NCBI GenBank assembly: GCA_016716325.1
Contig: JADJWO010000001.1
Location: 434,001 to 498,000, forward strand
DNA length: 64,000 nt
Direction of reading: 5' to 3'
DNA from: Nitrosomonadales bacterium
GTDB lineage: Bacteria > Pseudomonadota > Gammaproteobacteria > Burkholderiales > Gallionellaceae
Below are positions 1 to 10,173 of this stretch, in pieces (within the stretch, counting starts at the first letter, position 1; the number at the start of each line of letters is the position of its first letter). A model generated the notes under the pieces. It was not told where the DNA came from, ran no database searches, and worked only from the letters and a program-made list of their open reading frames with translations. The position numbers and the translations under genes were made by a program.

Positions 1-1435
1 GCTGGTTCAGGCTGACCACCAGTGTCGCAATGATCCAGAAAGCCATCAGCAAACCGGCCGCGATCATGAACGACCATTTCCCCGACTCCAGCGACAGGAA
101 ACTGCCCATCGTCAATGGCAGCAGCAAAGCCAGTACCAGCGCGCTACCGAAAGCCCAGCGTACGCGCCGCGCCAGATCGGGCACGGCCATCTTTTTCCAG
201 CGCGCCAGCGGGCCCAGCCCCATCATGAATATCATCGGCATCATCAGCGGCACGAACACGGCTTCGAAATACGGCGCGCCTACCGACAGCTTTCCGTAGC
301 CCAGCGCATCCATGAACAGCGGATACAGGGTGCCGATGAACACGGAAGCGGCAGCCACTGACAGCAGCACGTTATTGGCCAGCAGCAACGATTCGCGAGA
401 CAGCGCGTCGAACTGACCGCCCAAACCGACCTTTGGTGCGCGCCAGGCGAACAGCAGCAGCGATGCGCCCACCACCAAGACCAGGAAGCTCAGGATGAAG
501 ACGCCGCGCTTGGGATCGGCGGCGAATGAATGCACCGAAGTCAGCACGCCGGAGCGCACCAGGAAAGTGCCGAGCAAGCTGAATGAAAACGCCGCAATGG
601 CAAGCAGCACCGTCCAGCTCTTGAATGCGCCGCGCTTTTCAGTCACAGCCAGCGAATGGATCAGCGCGGTACCCAGCAGCCAAGGCATGAACGACGCGTT
701 CTCGACCGGATCCCAGAACCACCAGCCACCCCAGCCCAGTTCGTAATAGGCCCACCAGCTGCCGAGCGCGATACCCAGCGTCATGAACACCCATGCCACC
801 GTCGTCCAGGGACGAGACCAGCGCGCCCAGGTCGCATCCAGTTTGCCGCCCAGCAGGGCGGAGATGGCGAACGCGAACGCGACCGAGAACCCGACGTACC
901 CCATGTACAACATCGGCGGATGGATCACCAGACCGGGATCCTGCAACAGCGGATTCAGGTCGCGGCCATCGGTCGCAGCCGGCAACAGGCGCTCGAACGG
1001 GCTGGAAGTGAACAGCATGAACATCAGGAAACCGACCGAGATCAATCCCATCACGCCCAGCACGCGCGCCACCATTTCTTCTGGCAGATGCTTGCTGAAT
1101 GTGGCAACCGCCGCAGTCCACACGGACAGCAGCAACGCCCACAACAACAGCGAACCTTCATGTCCGCCCCAGATTGCAGAAAAACGATACTCGGTCGGCA
1201 ATTGGGAATTGGAATGCTGCGCAACGTACAGCACAGAAAAATCGTTGCCGAGGAACGCCTGCGCCAGTGCGGCGAACGCCAGACCGATGAACACCATCTG
1301 CCCGTATGCCAGCGGACGTGCGGTCCCCATCAACACCGGGTTGTTGCGCGCGGCACCGAGTAACGGCAGGACGCCGAGGATCAGCGCCAGACACAATGCG
1401 ACGATCAGGGAAAAATGGCCTAGCTCTGGAATCAT
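1..1435 (-). CDS. ccmF: Cytochrome c heme lyase subunit CcmF (C-terminus off the window)
   Basis: CcmF is the large inner-membrane protein that works with CcmH to attach heme delivered by holo-CcmE to apocytochrome c in the periplasm. The minus-strand reading frame starts with ATG at 1435 (MIPELGHFSLIVALCLAL) and stays open to the left edge, giving about 478 residues of a protein usually near 650. The family's tryptophan-rich motif WWFWDPVENASF is encoded near 700-735, inside a series of hydrophobic segments. It follows ccmE by 16 nt and is the last visible gene of the ccmABCDEF operon. The identification is firm; only the C-terminal part is missing. Confidence 0.95.
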   Translation of the reverse strand, partial: MIPELGHFSLIVALCLALILGVLPLLGAARNNPVLMGTARPLAYGQMVFIGLAFAALAQAFLGNDFSVLYVAQHSNSQLPTEYRFSAIWGGHEGSLLLWALLLSVWTAAVATFSKHLPEEMVARVLGVMGLISVGFLMFMLFTSSPFERLLPAATDGRDLNPLLQDPGLVIHPPMLYMGYVGFSVAFAFAISALLGGKLDATWARWSRPWTTVAWVFMTLGIALGSWWAYYELGWGGWWFWDPVENASFMPWLLGTALIHSLAVTEKRGAFKSWTVLLAIAAFSFSLLGTFLVRSGVLTSVHSFAADPKRGVFILSFLVLVVGASLLLFAWRAPKVGLGGQFDALSRESLLLANNVLLSVAAASVFIGTLYPLFMDALGYGKLSVGAPYFEAVFVPLMMPMIFMMGLGPLARWKKMAVPDLARRVRWAFGSALVLALLLPLTMGSFLSLESGKWSFMIAAGLLMAFWIIATLVVSLNQ

Positions 1436-1451
1436 GGGGAGACTTTCCTGG

Positions 1452-1919
1452 TTATTGTGCAGCAGAAGGCGCGGCGCTTGCCGCGGCGGCATTGGCGCTT
1501 TCAGCCTTTTCCAGTGCATCGGCAGCTTCCGGCGGCATGTAATTCTCATCATGCTTGGCCAACACCTCGTCTGCATGCATCACGCCATCCGCTTCCACCT
1601 TGCCCTGAGCGACCACGCCTTTACCTTCCTTGAACAGGTCAGGCAGGATGCCCTTGTAAACGACCGGGATGCTCTTTGCCGTATCGGTGATCACGAAATG
1701 CACCGTCAAACCGTCCGTCTGGCGTTTAACGCTGCCTTCCTCGACCAGTCCGCCGATACGGAAGCTGCGCCCTTGCGGCGCTTCCTTGTTGAATATCTGG
1801 GTCGGCGTGAAATACAGGCTGACATTATCCTTGAGCGCATTCAATACCAGACCCACCGCCACACCTATGGCAGCAACGGCGACAACGATGTATACGAATC
1901 TTTTCTGACGCGGTTTCAT
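1452..1919 (-). CDS. ccmE: Periplasmic heme chaperone CcmE
   Basis: CcmE binds heme covalently in the periplasm and passes it to the CcmF/CcmH ligation complex. The 155-residue protein has a basic N-terminus followed by one membrane anchor (about residues 8-28), then the OB-fold domain. The heme-attaching histidine is visible as His123 in the motif [10 protein letters not shown], with the conserved tyrosine at 127. The tail is Ala/Ser-rich and low in complexity. It lies 4 nt after ccmD and 16 nt before ccmF, so it is translated from the same operon message. Length and motif are normal for the family. Confidence 0.97.
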   Translation of the reverse strand: MKPRQKRFVYIVVAVAAIGVAVGLVLNALKDNVSLYFTPTQIFNKEAPQGRSFRIGGLVEEGSVKRQTDGLTVHFVITDTAKSIPVVYKGILPDLFKEGKGVVAQGKVEADGVMHADEVLAKHDENYMPPEAADALEKAESANAAAASAAPSAAQ

Positions 1920-1923
1920 TCAA

Positions 1924-2097
1924 TCAATCCTCTTCCGATTCTTCTGCATCACGCAACAGGCGCGCCTGTTGCAGGGTTATTTTTCTCTTATGCATGACCA
2001 GCGCGATCTCGACCGCGAAAACAAGCAGTGCAACGGCATACGAGCCCAGCCAGACATAGGCAAGCGGGTTTTCTCTCATCCAGATATCCAGATTCAT
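1924..2097 (-). CDS. ccmD: Heme exporter small subunit CcmD
   Basis: CcmD is a small membrane protein that stabilises the CcmABC heme-handling complex and helps release holo-CcmE. This 57-residue version has a short periplasmic start, one transmembrane helix (about residues 12-32), and a charged cytoplasmic tail ending in a run of acidic residues. The start at ATG 2097 (MNLDIWMREN) is chosen over an in-frame upstream codon because it overlaps the ccmC stop by 4 nt (ATGA), typical of translational coupling. Sequence conservation in CcmD is low, so the call rests on size, topology and position between ccmC and ccmE. Confidence 0.9.
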   Translation of the reverse strand: MNLDIWMRENPLAYVWLGSYAVALLVFAVEIALVMHKRKITLQQARLLRDAEESEED

Positions 2098-2837
2098 GAC
2101 CGCACCTCCGGCAATTCCGAAATCCATTTGGTATGCCTCTCACGCTCGAGAATGATACTGCGCACTCGCGCCAGCACCACCGCAATGGCATACAGCCAGC
2201 ATGCTGCGAGCATGATGAACATTGCCTGTTGCATCGCGATATGCATGCTCGTTCCGCTGAATTTGATGGTCGATCCCTGATGCAGGGTATTCCACCACTT
2301 CACCGAAAAATAAATGATCGGCACATTCACCGAACCCACGATGGCCAGCAGCGCAGCGGCCCGGTCGGCGCGGCGCGGATCATCGATGGAGGCGTGCAGC
2401 GAAATGAACCCCAGATACAGGAACAACAGGATCAGTTCGGACGTCAGGCGCGCATCCCACACCCACCATGCACCCCACATCGGCTTGCCCCACAACGCAC
2501 CGGTCCACAGCGAGATGAAGGCGAACAGCGCACCGGTCGGCGCGATCGCGGTTGCCATCATCGCCGACAAGCGGGTATTGAAGATCAGCCCCAGTGCGGC
2601 GTAGCCCGCCATGATCAAGTACAGGAACATGGACAGGATGGACGCAGGAACGTGGATGAAGATGATGCGGTAAAACTCGCCTTGCTGATAATCCGTCGGC
2701 GCGACCGCAAAACCGATATACAGGCCAACCGCAGACAGAATCGCAGCAGAAACCGCGAACCACGGAATCATTTTTCCGGCCAAGCCGTAAAAGGTCGTAG
2801 GTGCTGAATATTTGAACCAGTTTATTGCCAAAGTCAT
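2094..2837 (-). CDS. ccmC: Heme ABC transporter permease CcmC
   Basis: CcmC is the six-helix membrane protein that loads heme onto CcmE. The 247-residue product carries the tryptophan-rich WWD motif (GAWWVWDARLTSEL) and the conserved histidines of the family in its periplasmic loops. The start at 2837 (MTLAINWFKYSAP) overlaps the ccmB stop codon by one base, and the stop overlaps the ccmD start by 4 nt. An in-frame extension of 13 residues upstream is unlikely because it would run well into ccmB. Length is normal. Confidence 0.96.
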   Translation of the reverse strand: MTLAINWFKYSAPTTFYGLAGKMIPWFAVSAAILSAVGLYIGFAVAPTDYQQGEFYRIIFIHVPASILSMFLYLIMAGYAALGLIFNTRLSAMMATAIAPTGALFAFISLWTGALWGKPMWGAWWVWDARLTSELILLFLYLGFISLHASIDDPRRADRAAALLAIVGSVNVPIIYFSVKWWNTLHQGSTIKFSGTSMHIAMQQAMFIMLAACWLYAIAVVLARVRSIILERERHTKWISELPEVRS

Positions 2838-3520
2838 TACTCCATCGAAATTCGCAACGCCTGCGCACTCACCCAAGGGGTGAATACCAGCGCCAATACC
2901 AGTAACGCACCCAACAAGGACAGGTGCGGCGTCGTGTTCAGTCCGCTTGAAACCGCCTCAACCGCTCCGGTGCCAAAGATCAGCACCGGAATGCACAGCG
3001 GCAACACCAGCAGCGATAACAGTACGCCGCCGCCGCGCAAACCCAACGTCAGGGCTGCGCCGATCGCGCCGATCATGCTGAGGATCGGTGTCCCCAATAA
3101 CAACCCGACGATCAGCACACCAATTGCCTGCGCCGACATATCGAACTGCAGTCCCAGCACCGGAGCCATCAGCACCAGCGGCAGGCCGGACACCATCCAG
3201 TGCGCGGTTATCTTGCCCAACACCAGCATCGATAGCGACTGCGGCGCCAGCATCATCTGTTCCAGCGTGCCGTCAAGATAGTCGGCAGAAAACAGCCGCC
3301 CCAGCGACAACATCGAAGATAGCAGTGCAGCGACCCACAACACACCGGGAGCCATTTTGCGCAGCATCTCCATCTCCGGCCCGACACCCAGCGGAAACAG
3401 GCTGACCACCATCACGAAGAAGATCAGCGTGGTAAGCACATCTGCGCGGCGGCGCATCGCCAGTACCAGATCGCGGCGTACCACCAACACCAACAGGCCG
3501 AGCATCGTCGATTTTTTCAT
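2837..3520 (-). CDS. ccmB: Heme exporter protein CcmB
   Basis: CcmB is the permease partner of the CcmA ATPase in the ABC-type complex that drives release of heme-loaded CcmE. The 227-residue product shows six hydrophobic segments, and the N-terminal region contains the arginine-rich stretch RRDLVLAMRRRADV that is common in this family. It begins 28 nt after ccmA and ends overlapping ccmC by one base. Length and topology are as expected. Confidence 0.95.
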   Translation of the reverse strand: MKKSTMLGLLVLVVRRDLVLAMRRRADVLTTLIFFVMVVSLFPLGVGPEMEMLRKMAPGVLWVAALLSSMLSLGRLFSADYLDGTLEQMMLAPQSLSMLVLGKITAHWMVSGLPLVLMAPVLGLQFDMSAQAIGVLIVGLLLGTPILSMIGAIGAALTLGLRGGGVLLSLLVLPLCIPVLIFGTGAVEAVSSGLNTTPHLSLLGALLVLALVFTPWVSAQALRISME

Positions 3521-3548
3521 GCCGCCATGACTTCCATGCTGCGCATCC

Positions 3549-4163
3549 TCATGACAGCGACAGACTGCGCATATCCATTCCCGCCACCTGCAAGGGCTGA
3601 TGGGTAGTAAAAATCACCATCCCGTGGCCAGTCAGGTGCTCCGCGATCAATTCCTGGATCAAGGACACTGCTCCGACATCCAGTGCGGCCAATGGTTCAT
3701 CCAGCACCCACAGTCGGGCATCGCTCACCAGCAAGCGCGCCAGCGCAACGCGCCGTCTCTGGCCTTGCGAAAGCACCTTGGTAGGCAACATTTCACGACC
3801 GCGCAAACCCATGCGGCGCAAAGCAGTGATCACTTCTCTTTCATCAAGCTCGATGCCGGATAGTCCAGCCGAAATATGCAAGTTCTCCAGCGCGCTCAAT
3901 TCATCCTTGATGGCATTCAGGTGCCCGAGGTACAGCATTTGCGCGTAATAATCCTCATCCAGCTCACGGATATTCTCGCCATCCCAGACAATATCCCCCT
4001 CATCCGGCGTCATGAAGCCGCACAACGTGCGCAGCAAACTGGTCTTGCCGCTGCCGTTCGCACCCTGCACTTGCATGATCTGCCCGGGATGAAGCGTAAA
4101 GCTTAATCCGGAAAACAGGCGGTGATCGCCACGACTGCAGGCAAGATTGCTGATTTCCAGCAT
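3549..4163 (-). CDS. ccmA: Cytochrome c biogenesis ATP-binding protein CcmA
   Basis: CcmA is the cytoplasmic ATPase of the CcmAB complex in System I cytochrome c maturation. The 204-residue protein has a Walker A motif GANGSGKTS (residues 34-42), the ABC signature LSQGQRRR, a Walker B/glutamate LWVLDEP, and a switch histidine in TTHQPL. It is the first gene of the visible ccm operon. A 255-bp region separates its start from the divergent gene at 4419, so the operon promoter should lie there; no clear -35/-10 pair was picked out. Confidence 0.96.
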   Translation of the reverse strand: MLEISNLACSRGDHRLFSGLSFTLHPGQIMQVQGANGSGKTSLLRTLCGFMTPDEGDIVWDGENIRELDEDYYAQMLYLGHLNAIKDELSALENLHISAGLSGIELDEREVITALRRMGLRGREMLPTKVLSQGQRRRVALARLLVSDARLWVLDEPLAALDVGAVSLIQELIAEHLTGHGMVIFTTHQPLQVAGMDMRSLSLS

Positions 4164-4418
4164 GGAGGGATAACCCGGTTATTTCACAGCGCGGGATTAT
4201 ATACGATGGCTCCCGGAAAAGCCTACCGCGCGGCCCGATTCCCACACCATCAGCAAGCTTTTGGAACGATCGGGAAATTACTGGAAGTGCGATCGACATT
4301 ACCGTTTTCGACCCATCCGCGCCAGCATGAGTTCTCATTCAGTTTGGTTAGAAGCCAAATCAGGCTATCATTAGCGGAATACTTTTTAATTGTTCGTTAA
4401 AGCTGAAAGGCTGGTTTT

Positions 4419-5747
4419 ATGACTTCACGAGTTTCGTTAAGGGATATCCCGAAGAAAAATATTTTTCGGAAGGGTGATGTTTTTGTACTTTTTGGCGAGT
4501 TGTTCGGCCGGGGGTATGCCAATGGCCTGGTTGACGAAGCCCGCAAGTCGGGCATGACACTCATCGGCATAACCGTAGGTCGACGCGACGAGAACAACGC
4601 CTTGCGTCCGCTGACCGGCGAAGAACTGGCTTTGGCCGAAACCAATCTCGGCGGGCGCATCATCAATGTCCCGCTGATGGCAGGATTCGATCTGGATGCG
4701 CCTGCAGGCGAAGCCACTCCCACCGATCTGCTTGGCAACATGACCCTGAAAAGCTGGCAGGAGGACAAACTCGACTGGCAACATATCGAAAAGTGTCGCG
4801 AAGCCGGCGTGAAACGCTTCAAGGATTCTGTCGCAAAGGTGATGGCCGAGCTGGACGGCATGATTGCGGACGGCAGCAATGTATTCTTCGCCCACACCAT
4901 GGCAGGCGGCATCCCCAAGGTAAAGGTGTTTCTGGCCATCGCAAACCGCATCTATAAGGGCCAGGGAGATCGCTTCATGTCTTCGCGAGCCTTGCTGGAC
5001 AGTGACCTCGGCAAGCTGATCCTGATGAACTTCGACGAGGTTACCGCCAATACCTTCCAGCATTTGATCGAGGGTAGTTCCGCAATACGGACGCGGCTGG
5101 AAAAAACCGGCGGTCAGGTACGCTACACGGCGTATGGTTACCATGGCACCGAAATACTGATCGATGGCGGCTACCAGTGGCAGACCTACACCAACTACAC
5201 CCAAGGCTACGCCAAGATGCTTCTCGAACGTATCGCAGAGGCTGCCTGGGCTAACGGCATCAGGGCAACGGTATATAACTGCCCGGAAATACGCACCAAC
5301 TCTTCCGACATATTCGTCGGTGTGGAGCTTTCATTGTTTCCGCTACTCAATGCATTGAAGCGCGAAAATGGCGGAGAATGGGCCGAAACGCAATGGCAGA
5401 CTTGCCGAGAACTGCTGCAGGAAAGCTCTACGCTGGAGGGTCTGCTGCAAAAGATCGATGCCTACAATGCAAGCGATGTCATGACAGGCTTCCGCAATTT
5501 CGAGGCTTGGCCGATGGACAACAACAGGGAGTTGGCCGATCTGATGATAGGCACCTCGGACGGGATCACCCAGATGCACAAGGACCGCAAGGTTCTGGTG
5601 ACCGATCTTCTGAGTGCTCTGGTGCTGGAAGGAACGGGACCATTAATGTTCTATGAAACTTCCGAACCTGCGGCCCCGGTCATCTGGCTGAATCACGACA
5701 TCATCGCAAAGCAGCTTGTCGAGAATCACTGCAAGCAAGCAACATAG
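4419..5747 (+). CDS. Probable enoyl-ACP reductase of the FabV/FabMG type (tentative)
   Basis: The 442-residue protein is a single-gene plus-strand unit between ccmA and ppiD. Near the N-terminus a beta strand and glycine-rich turn (VFVLFGELFGRGYANG, residues 21-36) look like a Rossmann nucleotide-binding loop. At residues 257-266 there is Y-x8-K (YTNYTQGYAK), the spacing of the catalytic Tyr and Lys in FabV-type enoyl-ACP reductases rather than the Y-x6-K of FabI. This fits a trans-2-enoyl reductase, and the protein recalls the FabMG family, but FabV itself is clearly a different sequence and no search was possible. An AAAGG ribosome site lies 9 nt before the ATG, and a strong terminator follows the stop. 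The coding call is firm; the function is inference. Confidence 0.6.
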   Translation: MTSRVSLRDIPKKNIFRKGDVFVLFGELFGRGYANGLVDEARKSGMTLIGITVGRRDENNALRPLTGEELALAETNLGGRIINVPLMAGFDLDAPAGEATPTDLLGNMTLKSWQEDKLDWQHIEKCREAGVKRFKDSVAKVMAELDGMIADGSNVFFAHTMAGGIPKVKVFLAIANRIYKGQGDRFMSSRALLDSDLGKLILMNFDEVTANTFQHLIEGSSAIRTRLEKTGGQVRYTAYGYHGTEILIDGGYQWQTYTNYTQGYAKMLLERIAEAAWANGIRATVYNCPEIRTNSSDIFVGVELSLFPLLNALKRENGGEWAETQWQTCRELLQESSTLEGLLQKIDAYNASDVMTGFRNFEAWPMDNNRELADLMIGTSDGITQMHKDRKVLVTDLLSALVLEGTGPLMFYETSEPAAPVIWLNHDIIAKQLVENHCKQAT

Positions 5748-5771
5748 CAATCCCTGTTCACTGCCGCAATC

Positions 5772-5806
5772 GACAACGCCACATAAAATGTGGCGTTGTC
5801 ATTTTC
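5772..5806 (+). terminator. Rho-independent terminator after the FabV/FabMG-like gene
   Basis: A perfect 12-bp stem (5772-5783 with 5789-5800) with a 5-nt loop TAAAA is followed by ATTTTCAT. It begins 25 nt after the stop at 5747 and sits between the convergent plus-strand gene and ppiD. Confidence 0.85.
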
Positions 5807-5827
5807 ATACCCGGGAAAACGGGAAGT

Positions 5828-7725
5828 TCAGGGTTCCACGTCCGTCACTGTCTCGGGAAGATTCGTCTTGATTGTCGACTGCTGTCGGACATCAGCCATG
5901 TACGCCCGGAACATCTCTTCTCCGGTCATCTGGCGCAATTGCTGCACGTAACGGCTGCGCTTCAATTCATCGGGCTTCTCCCCGTCCTTGACAGCCGCAA
6001 TACGCACCAGCAGATAACCGCCCTGCGCTGCTTCCGCCCCGACAAACCCGGGAAGTTTGGCTGCGTTGGCCTGGAATATCTGCCGTACCAGATCAACATC
6101 CAGGTCGCCGTGTTGTGCGCGCGTAATTTCCTGCGCTTTGCTCCAGTCTAATGCAGTTTGTTCTCCGTGTTGCAATTGCTCCAGAACGGCCTTGCCCTGC
6201 TTGCCGGCAAGCTCGATTGCCTGCTGACGCAACAGCTCCTGATGGATCGTATCCCGCACTTCAGCGAAGGCGCGCACAGTAGCTGGTTTATATTCAAGTA
6301 TCCTCGCTGCAACCAGCGTATCCGGAGACACCTCGATAGCCGCTGTATTACGCTCATGCTTCAGCACATCTTCGCTGAAAATCGCCTGCAACATCTTCTC
6401 TGTCCAAGGCTCCTCGCCTGCCATACCGCTCGCCAGCCAGCCGCTTTGCATGATATCTGCACCGACAAGCTCCGCAGCAGGTTTCAATGTGTCGCTTTGC
6501 TCATAAACGGTATTGCTGAAGGCTTCCGCCAATTCTGCGAACTTGTCGCCCCTTTTTGCTGGCGCAATTTATTCACGATACTTTCACGCACCTCGTCAAA
6601 TGGCAACGCACGCGATGGGCGCACTGCAATCAACTTGACAATGTGATAACCGAAGTCCGATCTGACCAGACCGCTGATCTCGCCTTGCTTAAGCGCAAAG
6701 ACAGCCTCGTCAAATTGCTTGACCATCATACCGCGTCCGAAAAACCCAAGGTCACCACCGTTGCCCGCCGAGCCAGGATCCTGAGAATGTTGCTTGGCCA
6801 GATCGGCAAACTTGTCCGGAGCCTGCCTGACTTGTTGCAGCAGTTTCTCGGCATTGGCTTTTGCTACGTCCTGTTCAGCTTGGGCGGCGGCAAGCGGTAC
6901 GGCAATCAGGATATGTGCAGCCTGACGCTGCTCAGCGCTGCCAAAATCGCTTTGATGTTCAGCGTAGTATTTGCGCGCATCTTCGGCGCTGACATCAACT
7001 TTCGCCATCAAATCAGGCATTGAGAACTTCACATACTCGACCCTGGCCTGCTCTTGCAGTTGAAACTTTTTCGGATTCGACTCGTAATATTTCTTCAGTG
7101 CAGCCTCATCCACCTTTGCCTGCGCCATAAAAGGCTGCAAGGATATGTATGCCACACTGATCAGGCGTCGTTGTTCGTTCAACCGTGCGAGATTATCCGC
7201 CACGGCATTTGAAGCAAAACCATTTTGCAAGTAGGCGCCGCGCACCTGCTGAGCGAGCAGATCATCACGCAAGCGAGCCTCGAACATCAGGGGCGACATA
7301 GACTGCTCGGCCAGAGCGGATTCATAGCGCTTATTGTCGAAGCTTCCGTTCTCCTGAAATGCTTCTATACTGCCAATCACCTGCGCCACCTGGTCATCGG
7401 TCACCGTCAAGCCGGCAGCCTTGGCACGCTCAACCAGCAAACGTTGCGCGACCAGATTATCCAGAACGGCTGTCTTTATTTCCGGATTGTCGAGCATCTT
7501 CGCGTCGAAATTCGGCCCCAACATCTGGCGCAAATTGTTTTGCTGCTGCCGCAACGCAGTTTCAAATTCCTGCAGGGTGATTTTCGAACCGTTCACATTG
7601 GCAGCTTCTACGACTGCATTGCTGGATTTGTTGTATGAATCCACGCCCCAGAATGCAAACGGGAGGATGATTACCGCCAGAACTATCTGCACCAGCCGCT
7701 TTTTCTCATGGACAAAATCGAACAT
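5828..7725 (-). pseudogene. ppiD: Periplasmic folding chaperone PpiD, split by one frameshift
   Basis: PpiD is a membrane-anchored periplasmic chaperone with a SurA-like N-domain and a parvulin domain, acting near the Sec translocon. The first frame (7725 to about 6550) gives the cytoplasmic tail, one membrane helix (about residues 15-30), the SurA-N domain and a parvulin domain (with SAGNGGDLGFFGRG). The second frame (about 6550 to 5828) continues with AEAFSNTVYEQSDTLKP and the C-terminal region. Restoring one base in the run C4/T5 at 6549-6557 rejoins them as ...RQQK-x-GDKFAELAEAFSN.... Total length about 630 residues is normal. Because the gene is otherwise well conserved, a sequencing or assembly error is as likely as true inactivation. 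Confidence 0.85.
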
Positions 7726-7762
7726 AACGATGACACCTGAAATTATTCAAGAAACAACAGAT

Positions 7763-7788
7763 AAAAAAGGCGAACTTTCGTTCGCCTT
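7763..7788 (-). terminator. Terminator of the TolC-type locus
   Basis: On the minus strand AAGGCGAAC and its complement (7767-7775 with 7780-7788, loop of 4) form a 9-bp stem followed by TTTTTT. It lies between the end of the TolC-like gene (7933) and the start of ppiD (7725), separating the two transcription units. Confidence 0.75.
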
Positions 7789-7932
7789 TGTTTGGCGGAG
7801 CGCAAGGACACTCCACCTACCAAGCAAAACTGTTTGAAAACCAGAGCTGATTTTGTTTACTTTGCTCAAAGTCTCACAAAATTTGCGCACCGCCAAGCTG
7901 CAACACGCGCATTATATATTACCGGGGAAAGA

Positions 7933-10173
7933 TTAGTAGAAAAGCCGGTTGATATCTTCGAGATCCTTGCGGCTCAACGCTCCGACCGCCTGCTTGAGTT
8001 TCAGACGGTTCGCGAGATAGTCGTAACGCACCTGGAAATAATCCCGCTTCGCGGCATAGTACAAACGATAGGCATCCACTACCGCAACTATCGTGTAAAT
8101 CCCGTAATGAAATCCCTTGACCTTGCTCTGCAGCACGCTTTCCTGTGCGATCACCATTTTTCTCAAGGCCTCTATGCTCTTTGCGCCAGCCGTCACATTC
8201 AGGAAGGACGAGCGCGCCAGACGTTCGGTATGCCGGTATTCCTGATTGCGCTCCTGCTCACTCTTTTCTTTGCGCGCAACCGCTTCCCGCACCAGAGAGT
8301 TGGTTCTCCTCCCTCAAACAGCGGGAAATTCAACTTGAACGAGATATCGTTTGTATTGACCTTGCTGCCCCCCCCATACAGGGAGCCTCCCGAATCCTGT
8401 GCTGTGGAAGTTCCCACCAGATTAAGTGTCGGCAAGTACCCCGCACGCTGGCCGTTTATTTCGATAGCCGCTATCTCCACTGCCATGGCGCGTGACTGCA
8501 ACGCCAGATTCTGATCCAGTGCCGCAACCACCCACGATTCCACCTTTGCCGGCAACGGCGGCCGGGCATCAAAATTTGTCCGGAATCTGGGCAATGCCTC
8601 AGCTTCAAATCCGACGATCTCCTTGATCGCCAGTCGCGCATCGTCAAGCTTGTTCTGCGCGTCTATTTCCTTGGCTTCGGACAACGCCAGACGCCCCGCA
8701 GTATCGCTCACATCTACAAGCGTACCCATACCGTTCTTCAGGCGCGCCTGAGCCAATTCATGTTGCTTCGCAATCGTTTCGCGCTCGGCCTTGGACAAGG
8801 TCAGACTGTCGCGGGCTGCGGCCAACCCTAGGTACGCGCTGGACAAACGCACGATCAGATCCTGCTCGGCCGCCAGCAGGTTCACTTTAGCCTGTTCCTC
8901 CGACACTTTTGCCTGGCTGATCTTGGCAAAAGCCTGTGGCTTGATGATCGGCTGAGTGATAGTCAGCGTGTGGGTCACTGAAGAGTAGGACTGTTTTCCC
9001 AGGGCATAGACCGGATTGGAGGACTGCTTCACGTTCTGCTGCGCACTCGATCTTTGGTAATCATAGGTTGCGGTTGGCAGGTAAGCGGCTATGGCCTGCG
9101 GGGATGCCTCCAGGTTGGCCTTGTATTCCGCCTTCGCTGCCAAGTACTTGGGATCGGCCTCCACAGCTCGATCGAATAACGCCAGCAACCCGTACTGCCT
9201 TGTGGACGAGGCCCGCCAATCCCGACTCCTCTTGACCTGTCGTAGCCTTGTCCAGTGCAACCGGATTGAGCGCGAAGGGAGGAATGCTGCCGCTGAGTTC
9301 AAGCACTTCCTTTCTCAACCTAAGATCGAGATCGGAAGGCAAACCGGCCATGGCCGCTTCCTTCGCCTGTTTGTATGCCGCCACTTGCCGCCGCGTGCCT
9401 ATGGTCACCCACAAGTTCTCGCCCCCCGTACCTCCCTCCGCACTTTGGGCAACCACTGAAACTTCCTCGGCCAGATCAAATACCACCCGCGCAACGTTCC
9501 TGCCCGCCTTGCTCAGGCGCGCCCGCGTCACCAGAGGTGTAAAGCTCACAAACTCTGCCACAGCCTGTTCCACCTGTTTGGGGTTCATGCCACGGATATC
9601 TATCACCACGGATTCCGGGTCATGTTTCACCGAGACTTCGGTGTCGAGCTTCTGTTTGCTGAGGAAAGCCAGGTCTACCAATCCTTCCTCTTCCTTGGCT
9701 TCGATCACCGCCACGCCGTCCGGTAACCCCGGTGCCGGCGCCTCCGAGTGTGGCGACATCACGATTTCCCATTGCGACATGTCATCGCCAGTCGCCACCA
9801 CCGTCTCATCCAGCACATCCATGGGTTTAGCAAGATCAACCGTCAGATAAGTCGCCGTATCTCCATGCGGCCTCATCCTGATGCCTTTCACCAGTGGATG
9901 CGCGGGAGGATGCTCACGCAGTATTTTTTCCAGTTGTTCCCGATCCGAACTCTTGAGGTCTATGACGAATCCCTTGCCGCTGGCATCGAATCTGGCGTCA
10001 TGGAGCACTCCGGCCTTCACGTCCAGCATCAAACGCAGGACCTCGTCATCGCCACGGGTTTCCAGTCTGAATGTATCGAAATCACCCCCCCATGCCGGAA
10101 AGACCATGGCAAGAGCCAACACCAGAGTGCATCCTGTAAAACGGTTTACGACACGATTTTTTTTCATTGTCAT
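7933..10173 (-). pseudogene. AMIN-like/TolC outer-membrane efflux fusion protein, two frameshifts
   Basis: Three overlapping minus-strand frames make one protein of about 745 residues. Frame 1 (10173 to about 9195) has a signal peptide (MKKNRVVNRF then a hydrophobic stretch) and two weakly similar AMIN-like beta domains (FDTFRLETRGDDEVLRLML; VDLAFLSKQKLDTEVSVKH). Frame 2 (about 9200 to 8305) has the first half of a TolC-type efflux domain, starting YGLLALFDRAVEADPKYLA. Frame 3 (about 8305 to 7933) has the rest, from NSLVREAVARKEKSEQE to LEDINRLFY. Each join needs one added base, near 9195-9210 and at 8305-8310. The start overlaps the adhesin stop (TGATG). It is probably the outer-membrane channel for the neighbouring adhesin. 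Whether the shifts are real or errors cannot be told here. Confidence 0.75.

Noticed and set aside
783..1997. 404-codon plus-strand open frame
   Set aside because: Antisense to ccmF, ccmE and ccmD, all of which are clearly coding.
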